NCBI GenBank assembly: GCA_024692715.1
Contig: JAILMH010000018.1
Location: 1-40,387 of the forward strand
Direction of reading: 5' to 3'
DNA from: Lachnospiraceae bacterium
GTDB lineage: Bacteria; Bacillota; Clostridia; Lachnospirales; Lachnospiraceae
Length of the DNA: 40,387 bases
Below, one piece after another: positions 32,819 through 40,387 of this stretch. The position numbers and the translations under genes were made by a program. A model generated the notes under the pieces. It searched no databases and was not told the origin of the DNA. It saw nothing but the letters and a program-made list of their open reading frames with translations. Positions within the stretch are counted from its first letter, which is position 1, and each line of letters begins with the position of its first letter.

Positions 32819-33541
32819 ATGAGTAACACAGAAGTTAAGAACGAAGAAGTAACACAGAAACCTATTATTATCGGTATCGCCGGTGGTACAGGTTCAGGAA
32901 AGTCAACATTCACTAACCGCCTTAAGGACAAGTTTGGTGACCATGTAACAGTTCTCTACCACGACAACTACTACAGAGCACAGGACGACCTTTCTTTTGA
33001 AGAGCGCAAAAAGATGAATTACGACCATCCTTCAGCGTTTGAGACAGACCTTCTCATTGAGCATTTAAGAGAACTCAAGAACGGACATACAATACAGTGC
33101 CCGATCTATGACTACTCAAACCACAACCGTTCAAACGAAGTAACCATCGTTAAGCCAAGCCGTATCATCCTTCTTGAGGGAATTCTCGTCCTTGCAGACG
33201 AAAGACTTCGCAAAATGATGGACATTCGTATCTTTGTTGACGCCGATGCCGATGAGAGAATCCTTCGTCGTGTTCAGCGCGATGTAAAGGAGCGCGGACG
33301 TGATATAGAAAATATCATCGACCAGTATCTTACAACCGTTAAGCCTATGCATTATCTTTACGTCGAGCCGACCAAGATGTATGCTGACTTTGTTACAAAC
33401 AGTGGTATGAATGACGTAGCACTTGATCTCGTTGCCACTAAGATCCAGTCACTTCTTGATGGAGGACAGGTTGCAGAGCGCCACAACACCAATGAACAGG
33501 AGCAGTATTTCTCAGAAGCCAGCAAATCCTTAAAATATTAA
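32819..33541 (+). CDS. udk: Uridine kinase
   Basis: 240 residues. It phosphorylates uridine and cytidine to UMP and CMP with ATP or GTP. The P-loop is GIAGGTGSGKST (about residue 18), followed by YHDNYYR and the family motif YDHPSAFETDLL (about 69). The lid contains RRVQRDVKERGRD (about 148), and VEPTKMYADF is typical of Udk. The frame is open 12 codons further upstream, but ATG 32819 follows AGAGGATCAA and fits the family. It is divergent from the nitrogenase-like operon and 23 bases upstream of the amidase gene. Confidence 0.93.
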   Translation: MSNTEVKNEEVTQKPIIIGIAGGTGSGKSTFTNRLKDKFGDHVTVLYHDNYYRAQDDLSFEERKKMNYDHPSAFETDLLIEHLRELKNGHTIQCPIYDYSNHNRSNEVTIVKPSRIILLEGILVLADERLRKMMDIRIFVDADADERILRRVQRDVKERGRDIENIIDQYLTTVKPMHYLYVEPTKMYADFVTNSGMNDVALDLVATKIQSLLDGGQVAERHNTNEQEQYFSEASKSLKY

Positions 33542-33564
33542 TATAATTCGGGAGGAAAATATCT

Positions 33565-34302
33565 ATGAAAAAACTAGCAGCACTTTTAATGGCCGCTGTG
33601 GTTACTTTTTCTTTAAGCACCTCAGCATTCGCCTCTTCCGTTGTTTCCAACGGAAAGATCGTTTGTATCGACCCGGGTCATCAGGCCAAGGCTAACACAG
33701 CTCAGGAGCCGATCGCACCCGGTTCATCAATCACAAAGGCCAAGGTCGCTGCAGGTACCCACGGCGCATGGAGCGGACTCACAGAAGCCCAGCTGAACCT
33801 TCAGGTATCGCTTAAGCTTCAGTCGATCCTTACCGCCCGCGGCTACACAGTTATCATGACAAGAACTACAAATGACGTAAACATCAGCAATGTTGAACGC
33901 GCACAGATCGCCAACAACGCAAAAGCAGATGCCTTCATCAGAGTTCACGCCAATGGCATTAATTCAAGCGCTGTATCCGGTGTTCTCGCACTTGCACCTT
34001 CTTCATCAAACGCATACTGCAGCAATATCGCAGCAGCAAGCCAGCTTCTTTCTGCCTGTGTTGTCAACGGACAGGCAGCAGCTACAGGCCAGAAAAACAA
34101 AGGCGTTTCACAGAGTGATACCATGAGCGGAATCAACTGGAGCCAGGTCCCTGTTACTATCCTTGAGCTTGGATTCATGACAAATCCAACAGAGGATCTC
34201 AACATGGCAAACAGCGATTATCAGACACTCATGGCAACCGGAATTGCAAACGGTATCGACCAGTACTTTGCATCACTTGCAGCACAGACAGCTGCCAACT
34301 AA
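33565..34302 (+). CDS. Secreted N-acetylmuramoyl-L-alanine amidase (Amidase_3)
   Basis: 245 residues. A signal peptide (KKLAALLMAAVVTFSL, cleavage near AFA-SS at about residue 23) precedes a zinc amidase domain of the CwlC/CwlD type. Zinc and catalytic residues are visible: His in IDPGHQ, Glu in LTEAQLN, His in RVHANG and the catalytic Glu in ILELGFM. It cleaves the amide bond between N-acetylmuramate and L-Ala in peptidoglycan, for wall turnover, cell separation or spore cortex work. No cell-wall-binding repeats are attached. The start follows GGGAGGAAAATATCT, and the stop is one base from the acyltransferase start. Confidence 0.9.
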   Translation: MKKLAALLMAAVVTFSLSTSAFASSVVSNGKIVCIDPGHQAKANTAQEPIAPGSSITKAKVAAGTHGAWSGLTEAQLNLQVSLKLQSILTARGYTVIMTRTTNDVNISNVERAQIANNAKADAFIRVHANGINSSAVSGVLALAPSSSNAYCSNIAAASQLLSACVVNGQAAATGQKNKGVSQSDTMSGINWSQVPVTILELGFMTNPTEDLNMANSDYQTLMATGIANGIDQYFASLAAQTAAN

Positions 34303-34303
34303 A

Positions 34304-35383
34304 ATGAATTCTTCAAAAAAGCATTTAGATTATCTCGATCTCGCAAAGGGGATCGGGATAATATTGGTAGTACTCGGACACATTGAATATATAAGCAAGG
34401 ACCTGCGAATATTCATTGTGTCCTTTCACATGCCCCTATTTTTCGTTGTTTCTGGCATCTTACTGAGTATTTCAGGAGCTCACGAAAGGGATTTTAAGGA
34501 TATACTCGGCAGACGTGTAAGGCGGATACTTCTCCCATATCTTTACTTCTCCATCCTGGATGTGATCATTTATATCGGCTATTTTATGCTGACGAAACGG
34601 GATGGCGGGTGGAGCACAGTCTTTATGGATATACTGCAGACCTTTACACTTTACGGCATTTCCGTACTCTGGTTTCTTCCGGCACTTTTCTTTTCCGAAA
34701 TTCTTTTCATTGCTTTAATGAAAAAAATAAAAATCGCCGCAACCACTGTACTTTCCGTTGTTTTTGCCGGGTTGAGCATTGGTCTGAACCCTATCCTTGA
34801 AGCTGCAAATGCGCAGTATGGAGCATCAATTCCCTTTGCGATATTTCATCTTTTTGCAGTGGCAGTTTTAAGAATACTTTTCTGTATGCTGCTGCTGAAT
34901 ATAGGATTTTTACTTAACAGGCTGCTCAACTACAGATCATTTCTGTCACTTGATTTCGTCACAGGCATCTGCCTTATCTGTGTAACCTGTTATGCAAGCT
35001 CATACAACGGGATAACAGATCTTCACTTTCTTGTATTCGGAAATATTCTGTTATATCTTTCAGCTGCTGTCTGCGGAAGCCTTGGTGTTATACTTCTCTG
35101 TCGCTGTCTGGAAAATATTTCCCAAAACGGCTCTCTAAGAGGGCTTTCATGGCTTGGTAAAAATTCACTTATAGTCATGGTCACTCACCTGGATTTCTAC
35201 GTCCTCTACGTGGCCGAGATAGGCGGTCTGCACTTTTCAAAGCCGATTATCGCCCAGCCCTCTCATGATGCGGTTCTGAGCCTTCTAAGCCTCTTCTTCG
35301 TCATGATCGCAGAGGTTGTAATCATCAATATCGTAAATAGATTTTTCCCATTTCTTATGGGAATTAAAAAGGAACATTCCTAA
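34304..35383 (+). CDS. Membrane acyltransferase (acyltransferase_3 family)
   Basis: 359 residues with about ten membrane helices. The N-terminus KKHLDYLDLAKGIGIILVVLGH contains the motif typical of OafA/NodX-type O-acyltransferases, with the conserved His at its end, and SFHMPLFFVVSG follows (about residue 43). Such proteins transfer acetyl or other acyl groups to surface polysaccharides or wall glycans. The start directly follows the amidase stop without a clear ribosome site of its own, so translational coupling is likely. This suggests a wall-modifying pair with the amidase. Confidence 0.82.
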   Translation: MNSSKKHLDYLDLAKGIGIILVVLGHIEYISKDLRIFIVSFHMPLFFVVSGILLSISGAHERDFKDILGRRVRRILLPYLYFSILDVIIYIGYFMLTKRDGGWSTVFMDILQTFTLYGISVLWFLPALFFSEILFIALMKKIKIAATTVLSVVFAGLSIGLNPILEAANAQYGASIPFAIFHLFAVAVLRILFCMLLLNIGFLLNRLLNYRSFLSLDFVTGICLICVTCYASSYNGITDLHFLVFGNILLYLSAAVCGSLGVILLCRCLENISQNGSLRGLSWLGKNSLIVMVTHLDFYVLYVAEIGGLHFSKPIIAQPSHDAVLSLLSLFFVMIAEVVIINIVNRFFPFLMGIKKEHS

Positions 35384-35401
35384 ACGGGACTGTTCCTTTT
35401 T
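35366..35401 (+). terminator. Bidirectional terminator between acyltransferase and trmB
   Basis: AAAAAGGAACA (35366-35376) pairs with TGTTCCTTTTT (35391-35401). The acyltransferase stop codon lies inside the loop. Confidence 0.85.
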
Positions 35402-35424
35402 ACACTTCAACACAATTATTATCT

Positions 35425-36072
35425 TTATTTCTGCTTTATTATATACTTACAGATCGGATTACCCTTAGACGAGAACTTTTCTTCGTACTCTGTCATCACG
35501 TTATCCTTCATCTGCTCTGCATCATTATGAAGATCCCTTGTCTGATAGAGAAGCTTCCAGCCTGCAGGCTCTACTTCCTCTAAGGCAAAGCTGAAAAGTT
35601 CCTGATTATCTGTCTTAAACTCAATAACTCCGTCTTTCTTTATAATACGGGCAAATCTTGCAAGAAACTCCTTTGATTCAAGTCTTCTCTTTGCATGTCT
35701 TGCCTTTGGCCATGGATCTGAGAAATTAAGATAAATCCTGTCTACTTCCCCTTCTTCGAACCACTCAGATATCATTCTTGCGTCCATTCTTATAAATCTG
35801 ACGTTTTCCGGCTGATCTTCCATCTCATCGAGATGCTTTAACGCCTTGATCATAACAGACTCATACATTTCAATACCAACAAAGTTGATATCCGGATATT
35901 TTACCGCCATGTCAATGATAAAACGTCCCTTTCCCATACCAACTTCCACTCTCAAAGGGTTCTCATTCCCAAAGATCTCTTTCCATTTACCCTTTGTTTC
36001 TTCCGGTGCATTCATACAGCGTTCGTCTGCCGCCACAACATCCTTAGCCCCGGGTATATTTCTCAGTCTCAT
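35425..36072 (-). CDS. trmB: tRNA (guanine46-N7)-methyltransferase TrmB
   Basis: 215 residues. It makes m7G46 in the variable loop of tRNAs using SAM. The SAM-binding motif is VEVGMGKGRFI (about residue 42). The family signature NFSDPWPKARHAKRRL (about 115) holds the catalytic Asp and the tRNA-contacting basic residues, and TEYEEKF near the C-terminus is also diagnostic. The start follows AAGGAGAATGAG. It is a single gene, convergent with the acyltransferase and divergent from the carboxypeptidase. Confidence 0.95.
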   Translation of the reverse strand: MRLRNIPGAKDVVAADERCMNAPEETKGKWKEIFGNENPLRVEVGMGKGRFIIDMAVKYPDINFVGIEMYESVMIKALKHLDEMEDQPENVRFIRMDARMISEWFEEGEVDRIYLNFSDPWPKARHAKRRLESKEFLARFARIIKKDGVIEFKTDNQELFSFALEEVEPAGWKLLYQTRDLHNDAEQMKDNVMTEYEEKFSSKGNPICKYIIKQK

Positions 36073-36228
36073 CTCATTCTCCTTCTGACTGTTAATTACT
36101 GTATTTTAGCCGCTTAGGGCACACTTTTTACACATTTATCAATGCCCTGTATTTGTTGATTCATAAACTTAATTAGTGTATGATAAGTAGGTATTTTTTT
36201 CAAGTTTGTATACGAGGTAATTTTAAAA

Positions 36229-37704
36229 TTGTTTAATAGATTAAAGAAATTAATTTTCGCAGGAATAGCTTTCATAACTGTGTCTACCCAGATTATGTCA
36301 ACCGCAGTCCCTGCCTTTGCCGACGAAGTAACCCGCGAGGATATCAATGCTTCACGAATGGCTATGCCGGCTTCAAGCAACTCTATACCGGGCTGGCCTC
36401 AGGCTTCAGGGATCTGTGCTGAAAGTGCCGTTTTAATGGATGCTGACACCGGAACCATCCTTTACGATAAAAACATGGATACGATCCACTTCCCGGCCAG
36501 TACTACAAAGATAATGACCTGTCTCTTAGCCGCAGAAAACTGTTCTATGGACGAAACAGTGACCTTTTCAAAGGAAGCTGTTTTCGGCATCGACAGAGGC
36601 TCCTCCAACGTCGGAATGGACGTAGGTGAATCGATCACCATGGAAGAGGCGATTTACTGCGTAATGCTTGCCTCTGCAAATGAAGTCGCAGCTGCTATAG
36701 CAGAGCATATTTCCGGCTCGACAGAGGAATTTGCAAAGCTCATGAATAAGCGTGCCGCTGAGCTTGGCTGCACCAATACACACTTCATGAATGCCAATGG
36801 TCTTCCAAATGACGAACACTGGACAACTGCCCATGATCTGGCACTTATAGCGCGCGCTTTCAACAGTAACGAAACCTGTGTACGTATTGCGAGCACATCC
36901 CGCTATGAAGTGAAGGCAACAGCAACACAGCCTGACACCTTCCTTATGCCGAACCACCACAATATGTACCCCGGTAAAGAATATGCCTATGACGGCGTTG
37001 TATGGGGTAAGACAGGCTATACAAATGTTGCCCGCTCAACTCTTGTAACAACCGCTGAACGCAACGGCATGAACCTTATATGCGTTATCATGAAGGATGA
37101 GCCGCCTGCACAGTATACCGATACAGCCACACTTTTCGACTACGGTTTTGATAATTTCCAGAAGTTGAACGTAGCTGATAATGAATCCGGTTTCAGCATC
37201 GATAATTCAGACTTTTTCGACACCGATGCCGACATATTCGGAAGCTCAAAGGCGATGCTCGGACTTGATCCGAACGGAAGTGTGATAATTCCTAATACTG
37301 CAAGTTTCAGTGATCTTACCTATACGATAAATTATGAACCGGAGTCAAAGGATGCCATCGCAGACATCAATTATACCTACGGAGATGTCTACGTTGGAAA
37401 AACTTCCCTTATCCTTACCTCCTCAGATGCAAAGACCTTCAGTTTCGGCACCGCATCGATAGAGGGAAACAATGAGCCTGTTGCCAGATCAGCCTCAGCC
37501 AACTCCGTATCGGCCAATAAGATAATTTACATAAACGTTAAATATATCTGGATCGGGGGATTTGTTTTAGGCGCTTTGATCCTGATCATCGTTATCCTCT
37601 GGCTTATATTCAGACATAACCATTATTCAAACCGCCGAAGAAAGAACATCTTAAAGCGAAATAAACGTTACTCATCAGAATTTGATGATTTCGATTTCAA
37701 ATAA
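36229..37704 (+). CDS. D-alanyl-D-alanine carboxypeptidase (class A PBP5-like, membrane anchored)
   Basis: 491 residues with a TTG start at 36229 behind GAGGTAA. A signal peptide ends near AVPAFA (residue 31). The S11 peptidase motifs are SxxK in PASTTKIMT (about 88), SAN in LASANEVAA (about 147) and KTG in VWGKTGYTN (about 262). It trims the terminal D-Ala from peptidoglycan pentapeptides. A C-terminal beta-rich region is followed by one membrane helix (about 434-463) and a very basic then acidic cytoplasmic tail, instead of the amphipathic anchor of Escherichia coli PBP5. Monocistronic, with a terminator behind it. Confidence 0.92.
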   Translation: MFNRLKKLIFAGIAFITVSTQIMSTAVPAFADEVTREDINASRMAMPASSNSIPGWPQASGICAESAVLMDADTGTILYDKNMDTIHFPASTTKIMTCLLAAENCSMDETVTFSKEAVFGIDRGSSNVGMDVGESITMEEAIYCVMLASANEVAAAIAEHISGSTEEFAKLMNKRAAELGCTNTHFMNANGLPNDEHWTTAHDLALIARAFNSNETCVRIASTSRYEVKATATQPDTFLMPNHHNMYPGKEYAYDGVVWGKTGYTNVARSTLVTTAERNGMNLICVIMKDEPPAQYTDTATLFDYGFDNFQKLNVADNESGFSIDNSDFFDTDADIFGSSKAMLGLDPNGSVIIPNTASFSDLTYTINYEPESKDAIADINYTYGDVYVGKTSLILTSSDAKTFSFGTASIEGNNEPVARSASANSVSANKIIYINVKYIWIGGFVLGALILIIVILWLIFRHNHYSNRRRKNILKRNKRYSSEFDDFDFK

Positions 37705-37714
37705 TTCCAATCAA

Positions 37715-37759
37715 AAGAGCTGTTCAAACGGAAAATTTTACCGGATCTGAACAGCTCTT
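37715..37759 (+). terminator. Bidirectional terminator between carboxypeptidase and exonuclease genes
   Basis: A perfect 12-bp stem AAGAGCTGTTCA (37715-37726) with TGAACAGCTCTT (37748-37759). The loop can form a second small stem. T-rich sequence flanks both sides. Confidence 0.85.
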
Positions 37760-37772
37760 ATCTTATAATTAT

Positions 37773-38786
37773 TTATTTTTTTACCTTTTTAATGACCTTT
37801 TTCTTACGCACATGATTACGGCCTCTTTTAGCCTTTGCACGTTCTATAGCTTCATATTTTTCAGCCTGGACCTTAGCCTTACGTTCTTTCTTTTTAAGGT
37901 CATCAGCCTCTTCCTGATCGCATCGTCTCAGAGTTTTTACTATATATACATTTCCCTTTTCATTTTTCTTAACCCTGAGCTTTGATCTCATAAGCCCATG
38001 CTTTTCACAGATTCCTACATTGAAATAGTTTTTACTGTTTAGAGAGAACCACTGAACAGTCTGTCTAAGCTCTCTGTCACAGATAAAGCACTTTGTTGCT
38101 CTAACCTCACTATCCTTCATTGCCTCTGCTTTATCACTAAAAACTCTTGAAATATATTTTGAATATGTAGGAAACTTTGCATGAACTTCATGTTCCGCAT
38201 CCTTCGGCGTATGAAAATTATCATATGAATAATAAACTTCAACGTCCGGACGATTCATTTTATTCATGATCTGGGCCGTATACCAGGCATCTCCATCAGC
38301 ATGATGAAATGTCTCTTTCTTCTCGATCTGCATGAATTCTACAGCAGTTTCCAACGCACGCCTGGTCCTGCCATCCGAATATACAATACTGAATAGCTTC
38401 TGAATATCCAGATACTTTAACGGCCCGTCTGAGAATGGCTCCAGTCCATAATATCTCATATTCGTCTGAAGCTCTGTCAGATCAAGATTTCCCCATGTAC
38501 AAAAGATAAAATCGTCACCGCACCACTTCATAAACTTTCTGAAGGCATGCGGAAAAATCTCTGCATTTTGAAGATCCTTCATATCCATATGGATGACTTT
38601 CTGGGTCATGGCATTCATCTTTTTATAGACCTGAGGACGTATCAAACTGTCAAAGGTATCTACAATATTTCTATTTTCATCGAGCTTAACAGCTCCAATT
38701 TCTATAACCTCAAAAGGAATATTTGGATTCTCTGTAAGTGCCGAACCTTGGTTCCATTCAAGATCCATAACAATATAATTCTTCAT
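37773..38786 (-). CDS. DEDDh 3'-5' exonuclease with Cys-rich region and basic tail
   Basis: 337 residues. The exonuclease domain (about 1-180) has the DEDDh acidic set: VMDLEWNQ (D and E, about 7-9), WGNLDLTEL (about 98) and HHADGDAWYT (His and Asp, about 161-166), as in DnaQ/KapD/ERI-type nucleases acting on DNA or RNA ends. A second part contains CFICDREL and GICEKHG (about 233-261), four cysteines that could bind zinc. A very lysine/arginine-rich tail follows (about 290-337) and should bind nucleic acid. The -10 box lies seven bases before the ATG and there is no Shine-Dalgarno sequence, so the mRNA may be leaderless. The cellular target is unknown. Confidence 0.82.
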   Translation of the reverse strand: MKNYIVMDLEWNQGSALTENPNIPFEVIEIGAVKLDENRNIVDTFDSLIRPQVYKKMNAMTQKVIHMDMKDLQNAEIFPHAFRKFMKWCGDDFIFCTWGNLDLTELQTNMRYYGLEPFSDGPLKYLDIQKLFSIVYSDGRTRRALETAVEFMQIEKKETFHHADGDAWYTAQIMNKMNRPDVEVYYSYDNFHTPKDAEHEVHAKFPTYSKYISRVFSDKAEAMKDSEVRATKCFICDRELRQTVQWFSLNSKNYFNVGICEKHGLMRSKLRVKKNEKGNVYIVKTLRRCDQEEADDLKKKERKAKVQAEKYEAIERAKAKRGRNHVRKKKVIKKVKK

Positions 38787-38793
38787 AATATAA

Positions 38794-38799
38794 AGTATA
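38794..38799 (-). promoter_or_regulatory. -10 box (TATACT) for a probably leaderless exonuclease mRNA
   Basis: TATACT ends seven bases upstream of the ATG at 38786, which places the expected transcription start on or next to the start codon. The -35 region is weak. Confidence 0.4.
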
Positions 38800-38822
38800 C
38801 CTTATAAACGTCTTTAAGGAAA

Positions 38823-38865
38823 GAAAAAGCGCTGTGTCCGTCAACAACAGACACAACGCTCTTTA
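38823..38865 (-). terminator. Terminator after the small Fur-like gene
   Basis: AGCGCTGTGTC (38828-38838) pairs with GACACAACGCT (38850-38860) with one mismatch. On the minus strand it is followed by a T run. It confirms that the gene really ends at 38898. Confidence 0.8.
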
Positions 38866-38897
38866 TGCAAAGCGGTATATTTCCACCATACGGCAAG

Positions 38898-39152
38898 TTA
38901 TTCCTTGCTGTTTATATTCGCACAGACCTCTATACGTTCAACACGATTTACTATTCCTAACTCTTCGAGCTGGCGTATCATTCTGTAAACCGTAGCCATG
39001 CCGATCGTACGGTCTTTACCGGCAACTTGATAATAGATGTCCTTACAAGTTGTGAAATCGTTCTGCATTATAACATCCACAATCAGACGCCTCTGTTTGG
39101 TTATACGGCATCCATTCTCTCTTAGTTTCTCCAAAACCTGAGAACTGCTCAT
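38898..39152 (-). CDS. One-domain Fur-like DNA-binding protein downstream of feoB
   Basis: 84 residues that match only the N-terminal winged-helix domain of Fur-family regulators: RITKQRRLIVDVI, the recognition region TIGMATVYRMIRQLEELGIVNRVE and the start of the hinge. The metal-binding dimerisation domain (HxH and CxxC motifs, another ~65 residues) is absent, and no frame continues it before the terminator at 38823-38865. The start follows GGAGGTCAT. It lies 83 bases behind feoB on the same strand, where other bacteria place the small winged-helix protein FeoC. A role in Feo control is therefore likely, but inferred. Confidence 0.78.
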   Translation of the reverse strand: MSSSQVLEKLRENGCRITKQRRLIVDVIMQNDFTTCKDIYYQVAGKDRTIGMATVYRMIRQLEELGIVNRVERIEVCANINSKE

Positions 39153-39176
39153 ATGACCTCCATAATCCCTTTAGAT

Positions 39177-39206
39177 GTATCCGGAGTTTTTCAAAACTCC
39201 GGATAC
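39177..39206 (-). terminator. Hairpin between feoB and the Fur-like gene
   Basis: A perfect 14-bp stem GTATCCGGAGTTTT (39177-39190) with AAAACTCCGGATAC (39193-39206) and a 2-base loop. The minus-strand 3' flank is not T-rich, so termination may be partial and the downstream gene may be reached by read-through. Confidence 0.6.
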
Positions 39207-39235
39207 GCATTATTTTTATTCTAAGTTTTGTCCGA

Positions 39236-40387
39236 TCAGATCACTGAACGACGAGCCTGAATATCTGCATTTTTGTAAGGATCTGGACGGAATACAGCAA
39301 TAAGAAGAGCTGCAAGAATAATAAATCCTACTACTGTTCCTACTGTGAATACACCGTAAACGAGGAAACATCCAACCTGATATACCATGATTGCCATGAG
39401 GTAAGCAAATACATTCTGGAAGATGATCATAAATGCTGACCACTTAGAAGAACCCATTTCCTTCATACCTGCTGTGATAGCAGCAAGACAAGGTGAATCA
39501 AGAAGGTTGAACAGAAGGAAGCTGAATGCAGCTACGCCAACTGTTGCTGCAGGGAAGAATGCCTGAACACCTGTCCAAAGTGAAGGATCGTCCTCTGCAA
39601 GTTCCTGACCGGCCATAGCAAGGATAGACATTGTTGAAACAATTGACTCCTTTGCAACGAAACCTGAAAGTGAAGAAGCAACTGCCTGCCATGAACCAAA
39701 TCCTGCTGGAGTAAAGATCGGAGCAAAGATTCCGCCGATAGCAGCGATAAGTGAATCATTAGCATCTTCTACAAGTCCAAATGCACCTTCTGTAAATCCA
39801 TAAGATGAGATGAACCACATTACGATACAAGCGAGGAAAAGAACTGTTCCGGCCTTCTTAAGGAATGCCCATGTTCTCTCCCAAACATGCATAAGTACTG
39901 TCTTAGCTGACGGAATATGATAAGCAGGAAGCTCCATAACGAATGGTGCAGCCTGTCCATGGAATGGCTTTGTCTTCTTAAGAATGATAGCAACAAGAAG
40001 AACTGCAAATACACCAATAACATACATAAGTGAAGCAAGATACCAGCTTCCACCAAAAATTACACCCTCAAGAAGCGCGATAACAGGGAGCTTAGCACCA
40101 CATGGGATGTAAGTAGCTGTCATGATCGTAAGACGACGGTCATTGTCGTTTTCAATAGTCTTTGAAGCCTGGATACCAGGAACACCACAACCTGCACCAA
40201 TGATAAGTGGGATGAAGCTCTTTCCTGAAAGTCCAAAGTGACGGAATAAGCGGTCCATAACGAATGCGATTCGTACCATGTATCCGATATCCTCAAGGAT
40301 TGAAAGGCAAAGGAAAAGCATGATCATCTGAGGAAGGAATCCAAGTACTGAACCTACACCACCGATAATACCATTTACAATAACATC
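39236..40387 (-). CDS. feoB: FeoB ferrous iron transporter, C-terminal membrane part (N-terminus outside window)
   Basis: About 383 C-terminal residues are visible and the frame is open at the right edge, so the GTPase domain lies outside. Two Gate motifs are present: GCGVPGIQASKTIEN early and, later, SPCLAAITAGMKEMGSSKW followed by FQNVFAYLMAIMVYQVG, each with the conserved cysteine. Around eight membrane helices are seen. FeoB moves Fe2+ inward under anaerobic conditions. Any feoA would be beyond the window. A small Fur-like gene follows. Confidence 0.92.
   Translation of the reverse strand, partial: DVIVNGIIGGVGSVLGFLPQMIMLFLCLSILEDIGYMVRIAFVMDRLFRHFGLSGKSFIPLIIGAGCGVPGIQASKTIENDNDRRLTIMTATYIPCGAKLPVIALLEGVIFGGSWYLASLMYVIGVFAVLLVAIILKKTKPFHGQAAPFVMELPAYHIPSAKTVLMHVWERTWAFLKKAGTVLFLACIVMWFISSYGFTEGAFGLVEDANDSLIAAIGGIFAPIFTPAGFGSWQAVASSLSGFVAKESIVSTMSILAMAGQELAEDDPSLWTGVQAFFPAATVGVAAFSFLLFNLLDSPCLAAITAGMKEMGSSKWSAFMIIFQNVFAYLMAIMVYQVGCFLVYGVFTVGTVVGFIILAALLIAVFRPDPYKNADIQARRSVI

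Overview
The window looks like chromosome of an anaerobic Firmicute, most likely a Lachnospiraceae-type member of the Clostridia. Supporting signs are strong GGAGG ribosome binding sites, a double-ATPase ECF vitamin transporter, SstT and FeoB carriers, PFOR and glycyl-radical metabolism, and hairpin-plus-T-tract terminators after most operons. No rRNA, tRNA, CRISPR array, insertion sequence or prophage gene was seen.

Layout. 1-6.6 kb: the start of a GT39-like membrane glycosyltransferase (cut by the left edge), dUTPase, a histidine-less HPr-like protein, an EamA exporter with a DeoR-type repressor, a HAD phosphatase and the Ser/Thr symporter SstT. 6.6-9.7 kb: an ECF transporter (UPF0397-type S component, fused ATPases, EcfT). 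9.9-12.3 kb: a PocR-domain sensor plus AraC-type regulator in which all expected phosphotransfer residues appear to be replaced. 12.5-27.3 kb: a two-armed bacterial microcompartment (BMC) locus. The minus arm reads PFOR, a EutQ/TIGR02536-like protein, BMC-H with a charged tail, BMC-H, PduL, EutJ, EutN, CoA-acylating aldehyde dehydrogenase and Fe alcohol dehydrogenase, then a terminator. The plus arm reads a PduO-C/GlcG-like protein, an 862-residue glycyl radical enzyme, its activase, PduB and BMC-H, then a terminator. 27.4-28.3 kb: a small gene interrupted by an in-frame TGA, and a MerR regulator. 28.5-32.6 kb: a nitrogenase-like operon (NifH-like Fe protein, two NifD/K-like subunits, PHP phosphoesterase). 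32.8-40.4 kb: uridine kinase, secreted amidase, membrane acyltransferase, TrmB, a D,D-carboxypeptidase, a DEDDh exonuclease, a one-domain Fur-like protein and FeoB (cut by the right edge).

How the BMC genes fit together. The glycyl radical enzyme keeps the Cys/Glu/Gly radical machinery and the His/Ser/Asp set that binds a diol in B12-independent glycerol/propanediol dehydratases, and it lacks the choline-lyase signature. The expected route is 1,2-propanediol (or glycerol) to aldehyde inside a shell of three BMC-H, one PduB and one EutN. The aldehyde is then oxidised to acyl-CoA by the aldehyde dehydrogenase and converted to acyl phosphate by PduL, while the alcohol dehydrogenase regenerates NAD+. 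PFOR could supply low-potential electrons for the activase. The enzyme also carries an internal segment resembling an encapsulation peptide.

The nitrogenase-like operon is the other candidate for undescribed biology: the Fe protein keeps its ATP and cluster ligands, the partner subunits are short, and no nifB/E/N is nearby, so its substrate is unknown and N2 fixation is unlikely.
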